64,000 nucleotides of DNA from Agromyces aureus (lineage in GTDB: Bacteria; Actinomycetota; Actinomycetes; Actinomycetales; Microbacteriaceae): contig NZ_CP013979.1 in assembly GCF_001660485.1 (NCBI RefSeq), positions 2,356,001-2,420,000 of the forward strand, given 5' to 3'. Made by a program: the position numbers and the translations under genes. Shown piece by piece: positions 36,154 to 43,016 of the stretch (position 1 is its first letter; each line of letters opens with the position of its first letter). The notes under the pieces are model-generated. The model saw only the letters and a list, made by a program, of their open reading frames with translations, was not told the origin of the DNA and did no database searches.

Positions 36154-36360
36154 CTACGTGGCGGCGATCGGCACGAGGGAGATCGCCACGCCGGGTGAGA
36201 TCAGCAAGTCGCTCGGGACGTCCTGGCCTTCGCCGATGTTGACGCGGAGCCACGCCTGTCCGGACGCGAGGCCGCCGAGGATCTCCTGACGGACGTCTTC
36301 GTACTCGCGCCCGGAGACGGAGTAGTGCTGGCCCCCGTAGTAGATGTCGATGCGCTTCAT
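36154..36360 (-). CDS. Small 'SPG' protein, copy A
   Basis: 68 residues: 'MKRIDIYYGGQHYSVSGREYEDVRQEILGGL' followed by 'AWLRVNIGEGQ' and 'LLISPGVAISLVPIAAT'. Two beta strands, a helix and two more strands are likely. The ATG overlaps the stop of DUF7882 copy A by ATGA, so the two are translationally coupled and presumably work together. No family recognised; probably cytoplasmic. Confidence 0.7.
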   Translation of the reverse strand: MKRIDIYYGGQHYSVSGREYEDVRQEILGGLASGQAWLRVNIGEGQDVPSDLLISPGVAISLVPIAAT

Positions 36361-36680
36361 CGGTCGCCCCCGTTCGTCGTCGTCGGCTCGCTCGGCTCGG
36401 GCACCAGATGGAGCCCGGCTCCTGAATTGGCGACTTGGCTGAGCGCCTCGATCCAGGCACGATTCATGGAGGGCGGTCGCGAGCCGTAGTACTTGTAGAC
36501 GATCGTCGCCGACGGATGCAACCAGATGGTCGTACGGCCGTCTCCGATCGACGCGTCGTCGCGCCACGAGAAATGGAAGGACTCGCCTCGCCTCAGCTTG
36601 GCGCCGATCACCTGTTGAAGGTGCGCGAGCACACGATCCTCGAAGTCCACGCGAAGCGTCTCGTAGATGAACTTGCCCAC
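36357..36680 (-). CDS. DUF7882 family protein, copy A
   Basis: 107 residues: MGKFIYETLRVDFEDRVLAHLQQVIGAKLRRGESFHFSW split over strand and helix, 'GDGRTTIWLHPSATIVYKYYGS' and 'NRAWIEALSQVANSGAGLHLVPEP'. A full-length, typical member of the Microbacteriaceae DUF7882 family, function unknown. GTG start with AAGGAGG 4-5 nt upstream. Heads a minus-strand run with SPG-A (ATGA overlap), SPG-B and DUF7882 copy B. Divergent from the 116-residue gene at 36778. Confidence 0.85.
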   Translation of the reverse strand: MGKFIYETLRVDFEDRVLAHLQQVIGAKLRRGESFHFSWRDDASIGDGRTTIWLHPSATIVYKYYGSRPPSMNRAWIEALSQVANSGAGLHLVPEPSEPTTTNGGDR

Positions 36681-36765
36681 GGCGCCTCCTTCCTGAAGCG
36701 GTCGGGCACAGTCTCACACCGATTCCCGGCCGTGCAACCCCCCTTGCGCTCGGGGCGCGCACGCG

Positions 36766-36771
36766 CATACT
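36766..36771 (+). promoter_or_regulatory. -10 element of the 116-residue gene, leaderless type
   Basis: CATACT, 6 nt (CGGGCC), then ATG at 36778; no Shine-Dalgarno sequence. Confidence 0.45.
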
Positions 36772-36777
36772 CGGGCC

Positions 36778-37128
36778 ATGAGGCGACTGCATTACGCGAA
36801 CGGATACCTGATCACACCAGACGCGGTGAGCAAGGCGGTCCTCCGGTACGCCCGAGCCCTCGCCGACGCGCACACCTCCGATGTGGTGACGATCCCGATC
36901 CTCGGCGAAGGTGGAGCCGTCACCACGGCGCACGTGCTGCTCGGCCCAGCGAGCCAGCTCTTCTCGACCCACGTCGCCGACTCCATCGGCGAGTTCACCG
37001 ATGCCGCGCTCGTCGCCGACCTCGAGGAGCGCACGCGCCGCATCGAGCCCTCGACAGTGGCCTGGCCCGACGAGATGACGGACATCGGGCTCGACGCAGA
37101 GGAGCTCCAGGAGCCCTACGCCGGGTGA
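36778..37128 (+). CDS. Hypothetical 116-residue protein beside the DUF7882 cluster
   Basis: Opens MRRLHYANGYLITPDAVSKAVLRYARALADA, continues with a beta-rich part 'VVTIPILGEGGAVTTAHVLLGPASQLFS' and an acidic C terminus 'LEERTRRIEPSTVAW...DAEELQEPYAG'. No family recognised, no membrane segment. A leaderless promoter supports expression. Its divergent position next to DUF7882 copy A suggests a shared regulator region, but a joint function is only a guess. Confidence 0.65.
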   Translation: MRRLHYANGYLITPDAVSKAVLRYARALADAHTSDVVTIPILGEGGAVTTAHVLLGPASQLFSTHVADSIGEFTDAALVADLEERTRRIEPSTVAWPDEMTDIGLDAEELQEPYAG

Positions 37129-37214
37129 GGGTGCCGGCACGAATGGGCGTCATCACCGACCACGTCGTCGGATGCCGCGAGCTCACCGCCGCCACTCCGG
37201 CGAAACCGGGCACC

Positions 37215-37664
37215 TCAGGATTCGCCGTTCTGCTCGCGGCCCTCGGCCACGAAGGCGAGCCGTTGCAACGTCTCGCGGTTGCGCAGGTACAGCATCGGGT
37301 CGGTGATCGCCCGAGGCACCCAGGAGCCCGGGCCTTCGGCCGCCTCCTCCTGAATGCGAACGAGGCAGCCGTCACCGTGGCGGCGCACGTCGATCGTCAC
37401 CTCGGCTTCGCCGATCGGCCACCCCTTGGCACGCACGACCGCACGGTGCGGCGGATTCCACGCGAGGCTCACGGTCTCATCGTCGATGAGTGCGGGCCAG
37501 GCCCCCACGGAGTGCGCGAGGCGGCTGCCCTCCTGCGGCCACTCGGGGTCGACATCGCGCATGCGGGAAGCACCGACGACCCACGTCGGGTAGAGCCACC
37601 CGTCGGCCAGCACGGCGAACACTGCCGATGGTGAGCACTGCATGGCCCGGACGTTTCGCGACAT
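37215..37664 (-). CDS. SRPBCC family protein
   Basis: 149 residues with the START/SRPBCC helix-grip order: 'VRAMQCSPSAVFAVLADGWLYPTWVVGASRMRDVD' at the N terminus, central strands 'VSLAWNPPHRAVVRAKGWPIGEAEVTIDV', and a C-terminal helix 'YLRNRETLQRLAFVAEGR'. Such proteins bind hydrophobic ligands. ATG 37664 has AAGGGA 7 nt upstream; MQCSP seven codons in is possible. Confidence 0.82.
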   Translation of the reverse strand: MSRNVRAMQCSPSAVFAVLADGWLYPTWVVGASRMRDVDPEWPQEGSRLAHSVGAWPALIDDETVSLAWNPPHRAVVRAKGWPIGEAEVTIDVRRHGDGCLVRIQEEAAEGPGSWVPRAITDPMLYLRNRETLQRLAFVAEGREQNGES

Positions 37665-37798
37665 GTCGTTTCCCTTCGGGCCTGACGCCGACGTGCCGCG
37701 ACCCCACCACGACGCTAACCAGCAGCACCGGAGGTATCGCGGGGTTGACAGGACGGAGCGCCTCGGTTCGGCGACGCACGCCCGCACGGGACGCCCGG

Positions 37799-38785
37799 TC
37801 AGTCGGTGGCGTCTCGCGGCACCCGCACGAGCAGACTCGACGGATCGACCCAGGTCCTGAACGATCGGGCCTCCCCGAAGGAGTCGCCATCGAGCTGGAT
37901 CTGTTCGGCTCGGTTGAGGGAGACGTCGAGGCGTTTGCCGTTCAGATAGTCGAGCGCACGCACCTCCTTCGTGACGCCGATCAGGCGACGGCCGGCCGAG
38001 GTGCGGCGAAGGACCCCGTTCTCCCAGAAGATCTTGGTCATGATCTGCACCCAACCGAAGAAGCCCTCCGGGCGAAGGAGGACGATCTGCATCCGACCGT
38101 CGTCGACCGCGGCGTCGGGCAGCAGGAGGATGTTGGCCGGCAGCGAACCGCAGTTGCCCATGATGATCGTGTGGGCACGAACCCGGTGCGTCGGCCCGGA
38201 GTCGAGCCGGTAGCGCAGACGAAGCTGGTCCGTGTCCTGCAGCGCCAGCCCGATGGCCTTGACGTAGGCGAGCCAGCCGGCCTTCGCCTTCAGGTCGTCA
38301 TCGGTGTTCGCCAGCATCTTCGCGTCGAGTCCGAGCCCTGCCATGACGAGATAGGCGTGGCGGTGCGTCGTCCCGTCATCGCCACGGATGTCGATCAGCG
38401 CCATGTCGATCGGACGGTCCGCCCCGGTCAAGGCGGTTCGCAGCGATTGCTCCGGATCGTCGAGCGTCAGGTTCAGGTTGCGGGCCAAGAGGTTTCCCGT
38501 TCCCGATGGGAGCAGTGCCAGCGGCACGCCGGTGCCGCGCAGGCCTTCGGCCACGATGCGGACGGTGCCGTCTCCTCCGGCCGCGATGACGACATCGACT
38601 CCCTGCTCCAGCGCGCTGGCGGTCTGGCCCGTTCCGGGATCATCCACGGATGTCTCCAGCCACAGGCTCGGCGCCCAGTCCCCGTCGGCCTCGATCGCCG
38701 CCAACACGGGGCGCGTCGCGTCCGCATCGAGTTTGACCGGGTTGTAGACGATGGCCGCGCGCCGCTTCGCAGGGGTCTGCTGCAT
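37799..38785 (-). CDS. Diacylglycerol kinase-family lipid kinase
   Basis: 328 residues. N-terminal catalytic domain begins AAIVYNPVKLD with the ATP motif VVIAAGGDGTVRIVAEGL near residue 66 and substrate motif LLPSGTGNLLARNL; the C-terminal beta domain has 'AAVDDGRMQIVLLRP' and ends 'QIQLDGDSFG'. The family (YegS/BmrU) phosphorylates diacylglycerol or related lipids at the membrane. GGAGG with ATG 11 nt on. Divergent from no gene; precedes SRPBCC on the same strand after 134 nt. Confidence 0.9.
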   Translation of the reverse strand: MQQTPAKRRAAIVYNPVKLDADATRPVLAAIEADGDWAPSLWLETSVDDPGTGQTASALEQGVDVVIAAGGDGTVRIVAEGLRGTGVPLALLPSGTGNLLARNLNLTLDDPEQSLRTALTGADRPIDMALIDIRGDDGTTHRHAYLVMAGLGLDAKMLANTDDDLKAKAGWLAYVKAIGLALQDTDQLRLRYRLDSGPTHRVRAHTIIMGNCGSLPANILLLPDAAVDDGRMQIVLLRPEGFFGWVQIMTKIFWENGVLRRTSAGRRLIGVTKEVRALDYLNGKRLDVSLNRAEQIQLDGDSFGEARSFRTWVDPSSLLVRVPRDATD

Positions 38786-38892
38786 CCTGAATTCCTCCTC
38801 AGCGTCCGGATCGGATCCATCCGAACCCGGAGATCCGCACCATGTTCGTTCGGTTCGCTTTGCTGGGGCGGAATGGGTCCCGCCGTGTCGGC

Positions 38893-39333
38893 TCAGTTCT
38901 GCGGAGGTCTGGCCTCGTGACCGCGCCGGCCGTTCGTGCGCCTCGCCTCTTTCATCTCCGACTCGAAGACGTGCCGCCGGCCACCGATGAGGGCATCGCG
39001 GGCTGATCTCTCGAGGTCGGTGAACGTCGCGTGATAGCCGTCGTCGTACTCCTCGACGATCTGGAAGGTCCAGCGACCCTGGAGCACGTTTCGGCCGACC
39101 AGCTCGGCGTCGATCCGATCGGCCCATTCGTCGTGCCCTGCCGCGCGGAGCAATTCGACCGCATCGCCCAGCGCGAGGTCGGCCTGCCCCGTGAGGCGGT
39201 GGAACGCGTAGAGGTGGCCGCGAGCATCCTCGGTCACCTCGAACGCTTCGGAGAGTTTGCCGAGCGCTTCGACCGTCGCATCATCGATCCCATCGGGTCG
39301 GATGTGGTCGTCGCGTGCATCGAGCTCGGCCAT
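38893..39333 (-). CDS. Hypothetical 146-residue protein
   Basis: Helical protein: MAELDARDDHIRPDGIDDATVEALGKLSEAFEVTEDARGHLYAFHRLTGQADLALGDAVELLRAAG in the first part, then 'LQGRWTFQIVEEYDDGYHATFTDLERSARDAL' with a basic end 'RRTNGRRGHEARPPQN'. No recognised family; residues 40-75 look like a small helical hairpin around His/Phe. TACCGT-N6-ATG leaderless promoter. Divergent from the EEP phosphatase gene. Confidence 0.7.
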   Translation of the reverse strand: MAELDARDDHIRPDGIDDATVEALGKLSEAFEVTEDARGHLYAFHRLTGQADLALGDAVELLRAAGHDEWADRIDAELVGRNVLQGRWTFQIVEEYDDGYHATFTDLERSARDALIGGRRHVFESEMKEARRTNGRRGHEARPPQN

Positions 39334-39339
39334 GTGCCA

Positions 39340-39345
39340 ACGGTA
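39340..39345 (-). promoter_or_regulatory. -10 element of the 146-residue gene, leaderless type
   Basis: TACCGT on the minus strand, 6 nt, then ATG at 39333. Confidence 0.5.
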
Positions 39346-39503
39346 CGGTCGCGGTGCCGCGCACCGGCGGGGCTTGACAACGACCGCGAGCCCCCGGGCC
39401 GCCCGGGGCTGCAGGTCGAGCGGCTGGGAGCGTGTGGAATCCGGGACGGGATGGTGATGCGCAGCCCGTGCGCAAGGGCCTACCCCGGATGCGCGACCGC
39501 CCG

Positions 39504-39509
39504 TAGCGT
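39504..39509 (+). promoter_or_regulatory. -10 element of the EEP-YjdF-GT2 operon, leaderless type
   Basis: TAGCGT, 7 nt, then ATG at 39517. GAGGGG also lies directly before the ATG but with no spacing. Confidence 0.45.
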
Positions 39510-39516
39510 CGAGGGG

Positions 39517-40401
39517 ATGAAGCGAAACCGGGAGCAGGACGAGGTGCCCTCGCCGTTGATCGGGTCGGTTCTCGCTCCGGTCATGCACCTGATGTCGCTG
39601 AATGTGCGCCGACGCGTCGCGGTCGTCCGCCCGGCGGATCGGTGGAGCCGACGCGCGCCACTCCTCGCACGGTTGCTGCGGCTCGAGCGGCCGACCGTGC
39701 TGGGCATCCAGGAGGTGCTCCCGGATCAGGCGGCGGACATTCGCGTCGCCCTGGGTGCCGGGTACGAAGGATTCGGCACGGGCCGGGATGCCGACCGCGG
39801 CGGCGAGCGATGCGAGATCCACGTCGATGCCGAACGGCTGCAGTTCATCGATCGCCGCGTGCACTGGCTCTCCGACCGACCGGACGTCGCGGGGTCTCGA
39901 TCGTTCGGCAACCTCCTCCCCCGGGTCGCCGTGCACGCGGAACTCGAGGACCTCGCACTCGGGACAAGGTTCCACGTCATCGTCACGCATTTCGATCACC
40001 TCTCCGAGCGCTCGCGACGAAGGTCCGCTCGACTCGTCCACCGCATCGCCGCCGGACTCGATGAGCCGGTCATCGTCATGGGTGATTTCAATGGCGGACG
40101 TCGCTCGAAGGTCTTCGAGGAACTGTTCCGGGGGGATGTCCTCGTCGACTCGTGGGCGACGTCCGCCCGACGTCTGACCCCGGAGTGGGGAACGTATTCC
40201 GACTATCGCGCTCCCGTCGCGGGGGGCCCGCGGATCGACCGGATCCTGGTGTCGCCATCCGTTCGGGTCGAGGCTGCGGCGGTCAACGCGATCCGCTTCG
40301 ACGGCTCGGCCGTCTCCGACCACGAGCCCGTGCACGCGCTCGTCCGATGTCCCGAACGTTCGCTGCCGGATGGCGGAATCGGCCGCGAGGTGCGGTCGTG
40401 A
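39517..40401 (+). CDS. Endonuclease/exonuclease/phosphatase family protein
   Basis: 294 residues of the EEP (DNase I-like) metal-dependent phosphodiesterase fold: 'LMSLNVRRRVAV' with Asn, 'VLGIQEVL' with the metal Glu, 'VIVTHFDH' with His, 'VIVMGDFNG' with Asp-x-Asn, 'GPRIDRILVS' and the final 'VSDHEPVHA' Asp-His pair are all present, so it should be active. Substrate unknown (nucleic acid, phospholipid or inositol phosphate). First gene of an operon; its stop overlaps the next start by GTGA. Confidence 0.88.
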   Translation: MKRNREQDEVPSPLIGSVLAPVMHLMSLNVRRRVAVVRPADRWSRRAPLLARLLRLERPTVLGIQEVLPDQAADIRVALGAGYEGFGTGRDADRGGERCEIHVDAERLQFIDRRVHWLSDRPDVAGSRSFGNLLPRVAVHAELEDLALGTRFHVIVTHFDHLSERSRRRSARLVHRIAAGLDEPVIVMGDFNGGRRSKVFEELFRGDVLVDSWATSARRLTPEWGTYSDYRAPVAGGPRIDRILVSPSVRVEAAAVNAIRFDGSAVSDHEPVHALVRCPERSLPDGGIGREVRS

Positions 40402-41027
40402 ACAGCCTCGCGCAGACGTTCCTTCGACGCCCTGCGGGCGTGGTCGCCATCGCCGCCGACGGCGTCCGGCTGCTCGCGATCGCCAGTGTGCTCGTCGCCG
40501 GCATCGGATGGGGCGCGGTGCAGGCCAGCATCTTCATGCTGGCGCTGCTTGGAGCGCTCGCGCCGCGAGCGCTCGGAATCCGGCCGTCCGTCGACCTCGG
40601 CATCGTGCTGATCGCGCTCCTTGCCGCTTGGAGCAACATCTTCGACCTCTACACCGAGGTCTTCGGGTGGGACAAGCTGGTGCACGTCGCCCTGACCGCA
40701 GCCGTCACAGTGATCGTGATGGCGGCGGCGCAGCAGACGGGGTCGCTCCGGCCGACCTTCCACGGACCGACGGTCATCGCGCTGGCCACGGCGATCGGGC
40801 TCGCCCTCGGGAGCATCTGGGAGATGCTCGAGTGGGCCGGGTACACCTTCACCGACGCCGTCGTCTTCGTCGGCTACGACGACACCATCGGCGACCTGAT
40901 GGCGGATGGCGTCGGCGGACTCATCGCCGGACTCCTCCTGCCGACCGCCACCGCCCGCGGCCGCGCGGGATCGGCGATCGTCGCGACGCAGCCATCCGAG
41001 CGCACCTCTGCCGGGGAACTTCGATGA
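40398..41027 (+). CDS. YjdF/DUF2238-like membrane protein
   Basis: 209 residues with about five membrane helices. Conserved polar positions inside the helices match the DUF2238 pattern: 'NIFDLYTEVFGWDKLVHVALTA', 'GSIWEMLEWAGYTF' and 'YDDTIGDLMADGVGGLIAGLLLP'. Function unknown. GTG start inside GTGA overlap with the EEP gene; its own stop overlaps the glycosyltransferase start by ATGA. Confidence 0.82.
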   Translation: MNSLAQTFLRRPAGVVAIAADGVRLLAIASVLVAGIGWGAVQASIFMLALLGALAPRALGIRPSVDLGIVLIALLAAWSNIFDLYTEVFGWDKLVHVALTAAVTVIVMAAAQQTGSLRPTFHGPTVIALATAIGLALGSIWEMLEWAGYTFTDAVVFVGYDDTIGDLMADGVGGLIAGLLLPTATARGRAGSAIVATQPSERTSAGELR

Positions 41028-41887
41028 CCGCGCTCGAACCACGGGTCTCCTCGGCGTCGACGGGCGCGACGAGTGCGTCGGGTGCTGCAACGGAGTCGTC
41101 GGGTGCAACGGAGTCGGCGGCTTCGCGGCCGAAGCCGGTCTCGGTCAGCGTCGTCATCCCCGTGAGGGATGACGCCGAAGCGCTCGCGAACTGTCTCGCG
41201 GCGCTTCGTTCGCAATCCCTCGAGCCCCTCGAGGTGATCGTGGTCGACAACGACTCGACCGACGACACGAGCGAGGTCGCACGCCGATACGGCGCCCGGG
41301 TCGTCTTCGAGTCCTCACCGGGAATCGGCGTCGCGAGCGCGGCCGGATACGACGCCGCCAGGGGCGACATCATCGCCCGCCTCGACGCGGACTCGATCCC
41401 CTCGACGCACTGGGTGGCCACGATCGTCTCGACGTTCGACCGTCTCGAGAACGTGGCGGCCATCACCGGCCCCGCTCGCTTCACCGACGGCCCTCGATGG
41501 CTTCGATCGCCCGCGGCCGCGGTCTACCTCGGCTCCTATTTCGTGATCACCGCGACCGCGCTCGGCCACGTTCCCCTCTTCGGCTCCAACCTGGCGTTGC
41601 GACGGAGGGTGTGGCAGCTCGTCCGAGACGACGTGCACATCCACGATTCACTCACGCACGACGATCTGGACCTCTCATTCCACGTCGGGGTCTCGCACTC
41701 CGTCCGACTCGTCCGGGCACTGCGCACCGGCATCTCGATCCGGCCGCTCAGCGATGGCAAGGGCGGGCTCCGGTGGAGACGCGGACTGCACACCGTCGTA
41801 CTGCACTGGCCGCACGACCTGCCATGGCTCCGCATTGCACGACGGGCGCTGCTCCGGGCGCGACGGCTCGTCGCACCGCGAGGCTGA
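41024..41887 (+). CDS. Family 2 glycosyltransferase
   Basis: 287 residues. After a Ser/Ala/Thr-rich lead of about 36 residues comes a GT-A domain: 'VSVVIPVRDDAEALANCLAAL', 'LEVIVVDNDSTDDTSEVARRYGA' and the DxD-type 'GDIIARLDADSIPSTHWV'. 'ITGPARFTDGPRW' and 'LTHDDLDLSFHVG' follow, the second with the catalytic-base ED-like pair. Adds a sugar to an unknown acceptor. Last gene of the EEP-YjdF-GT2 operon; a hairpin terminator follows. Confidence 0.9.
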   Translation: MTALEPRVSSASTGATSASGAATESSGATESAASRPKPVSVSVVIPVRDDAEALANCLAALRSQSLEPLEVIVVDNDSTDDTSEVARRYGARVVFESSPGIGVASAAGYDAARGDIIARLDADSIPSTHWVATIVSTFDRLENVAAITGPARFTDGPRWLRSPAAAVYLGSYFVITATALGHVPLFGSNLALRRRVWQLVRDDVHIHDSLTHDDLDLSFHVGVSHSVRLVRALRTGISIRPLSDGKGGLRWRRGLHTVVLHWPHDLPWLRIARRALLRARRLVAPRG

Positions 41888-41908
41888 GCCGCCGAACCCG
41901 ACCCGATC

Positions 41909-41927
41909 CCGCGGCCTCTGGCCGCGG
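41909..41927. terminator. Hairpin between GT2 and the LysR gene
   Basis: Perfect 8-bp stem CCGCGGCC/GGCCGCGG with a 3-nt loop, between convergent genes; can serve both. Confidence 0.6.
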
Positions 41928-41928
41928 C

Positions 41929-42939
41929 TCAGTCCTCGGACCGAGCGATCCGCATGGTCGCCCCCGCCCTGGACGCGAACGCACTGGCGCTCTGGGAGAT
42001 CGTACGGCGCATCGTCTCGACCGCGGTGGTCGGCGCGACATCGGCAGGTCTGGCGAGGCTGATCGTGCGCGAGAGCGCGGACCCGTCGGTCTTCGAAACG
42101 CCAGGCTTCGAAAGGCCAGGCTTCGAAGCGCCGGCCTCCGAAGCGCCGGCCGTCGACACCTCGAGCCGCACCGACCGCAGTCCGGGTCGGTCGATCAGCA
42201 CCATCGCGGGCACGATCGCAACGCCGAGGTCCCGCTCGACGAAGCGGAGCACGGCATCCATCTCCGCACCCTCGAGCACCACGACGGGGGTGAGCCCGGC
42301 GGCGCGGAAGGCGGCATCCGTCGTGTTGCGGAGGTCGTAGCTCGAGCTGAACGCGATCTGCGGGAGGGCCGCCACCTCGCCGAGCGAGATGGTGTCGCGC
42401 GGTGAGACCGGTGGCGCACCGGCCGACGAGATCAGCACGAGCTCCTCGACGAGCAGGGGCGTCACCGTGAAGCGCTCGGTGGCCGCGGCATCCGACGTCG
42501 TGACGAGTGCGAGATCGAGTTCACCGCTCGCGAGTTCGTCGAGCAGCCGGCGCGACCCGTGCTCCGAGAGGTGCAGTTCGATCGCCGGGTGCTCGGCGTG
42601 GAATGCGCTCAGCACCTCGGCGACGAGGCTGATGCAGAGCGTGGGCGTGGCCCCGAGCCGCACCCGGCCGCGTTCCAGACCGGCGAGCTCGGCGAGTTCA
42701 CGGCGCACCGACTCGGCGTCGGCGAGCATGCGGCGGGCGAGCGGCAGCAGCGACTCCCCCGCGACCGTGAGCGAGCTGCGTCCGCGGGAACGGTGGAACA
42801 GCTCGGCGCCGAGATCGTGCTCGAGCGCGGCGATCTGACGGCTCAGCGAGGGTTGCGCGAGGTAGCGCTCCTCGGCGGCCCGGGTGAAGTTGCCGAACCG
42901 GGCCACCTCGACGAAGCTGCGCAGCTGTTCGAGGTTCAT
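41929..42939 (-). CDS. LysR family transcription regulator
   Basis: 336 residues: N-terminal winged helix 'LEQLRSFVEVARFGNFTRAAEERYLAQPSLSRQIAALE' and a periplasmic-binding-like effector domain to about residue 255. The C terminus is unusual: an imperfect 5-residue repeat (SKPG type, 4 units, coded by 15-bp repeats) and an Arg/Ser/Ala tail of about 55 residues extend beyond the normal 300-residue length. Divergent from the NadB/SdhA-like gene, which it probably controls. TACGCT-N6-ATG leaderless promoter. Confidence 0.9.
   Translation of the reverse strand: MNLEQLRSFVEVARFGNFTRAAEERYLAQPSLSRQIAALEHDLGAELFHRSRGRSSLTVAGESLLPLARRMLADAESVRRELAELAGLERGRVRLGATPTLCISLVAEVLSAFHAEHPAIELHLSEHGSRRLLDELASGELDLALVTTSDAAATERFTVTPLLVEELVLISSAGAPPVSPRDTISLGEVAALPQIAFSSSYDLRNTTDAAFRAAGLTPVVVLEGAEMDAVLRFVERDLGVAIVPAMVLIDRPGLRSVRLEVSTAGASEAGASKPGLSKPGVSKTDGSALSRTISLARPADVAPTTAVETMRRTISQSASAFASRAGATMRIARSED
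42089..42148. repeat. Four imperfect tandem 15-bp repeats inside the LysR gene
   Basis: Units at 42089, 42104, 42119 and 42134, each like GGCTTCGAAGCGCCG with 1-4 changes. In frame on the minus strand they code for a run of xSKPG/xSEAG units near the C terminus. Copy number may vary between strains. Confidence 0.8.
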
Positions 42940-42945
42940 ATCGAT

Positions 42946-42951
42946 AGCGTA
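42946..42951 (-). promoter_or_regulatory. -10 element of the LysR gene, leaderless type
   Basis: TACGCT on the minus strand, 6 nt, then ATG at 42939. Confidence 0.5.
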
Positions 42952-43003
42952 CGCGCATCGTTTTCATAATGTAGATGCATTGGAGTAATCGGATGCCGGT
43001 GCC

Positions 43004-43009
43004 TAGCGT
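43004..43009 (+). promoter_or_regulatory. -10 element of the NadB/SdhA-like gene, leaderless type
   Basis: TAGCGT, 7 nt, then ATG at 43017. Upstream, AATG-N6-CATT at 42968-42981 is a weak inverted repeat that could be the LysR site. Confidence 0.45.
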
Positions 43010-43016
43010 TGCATCC

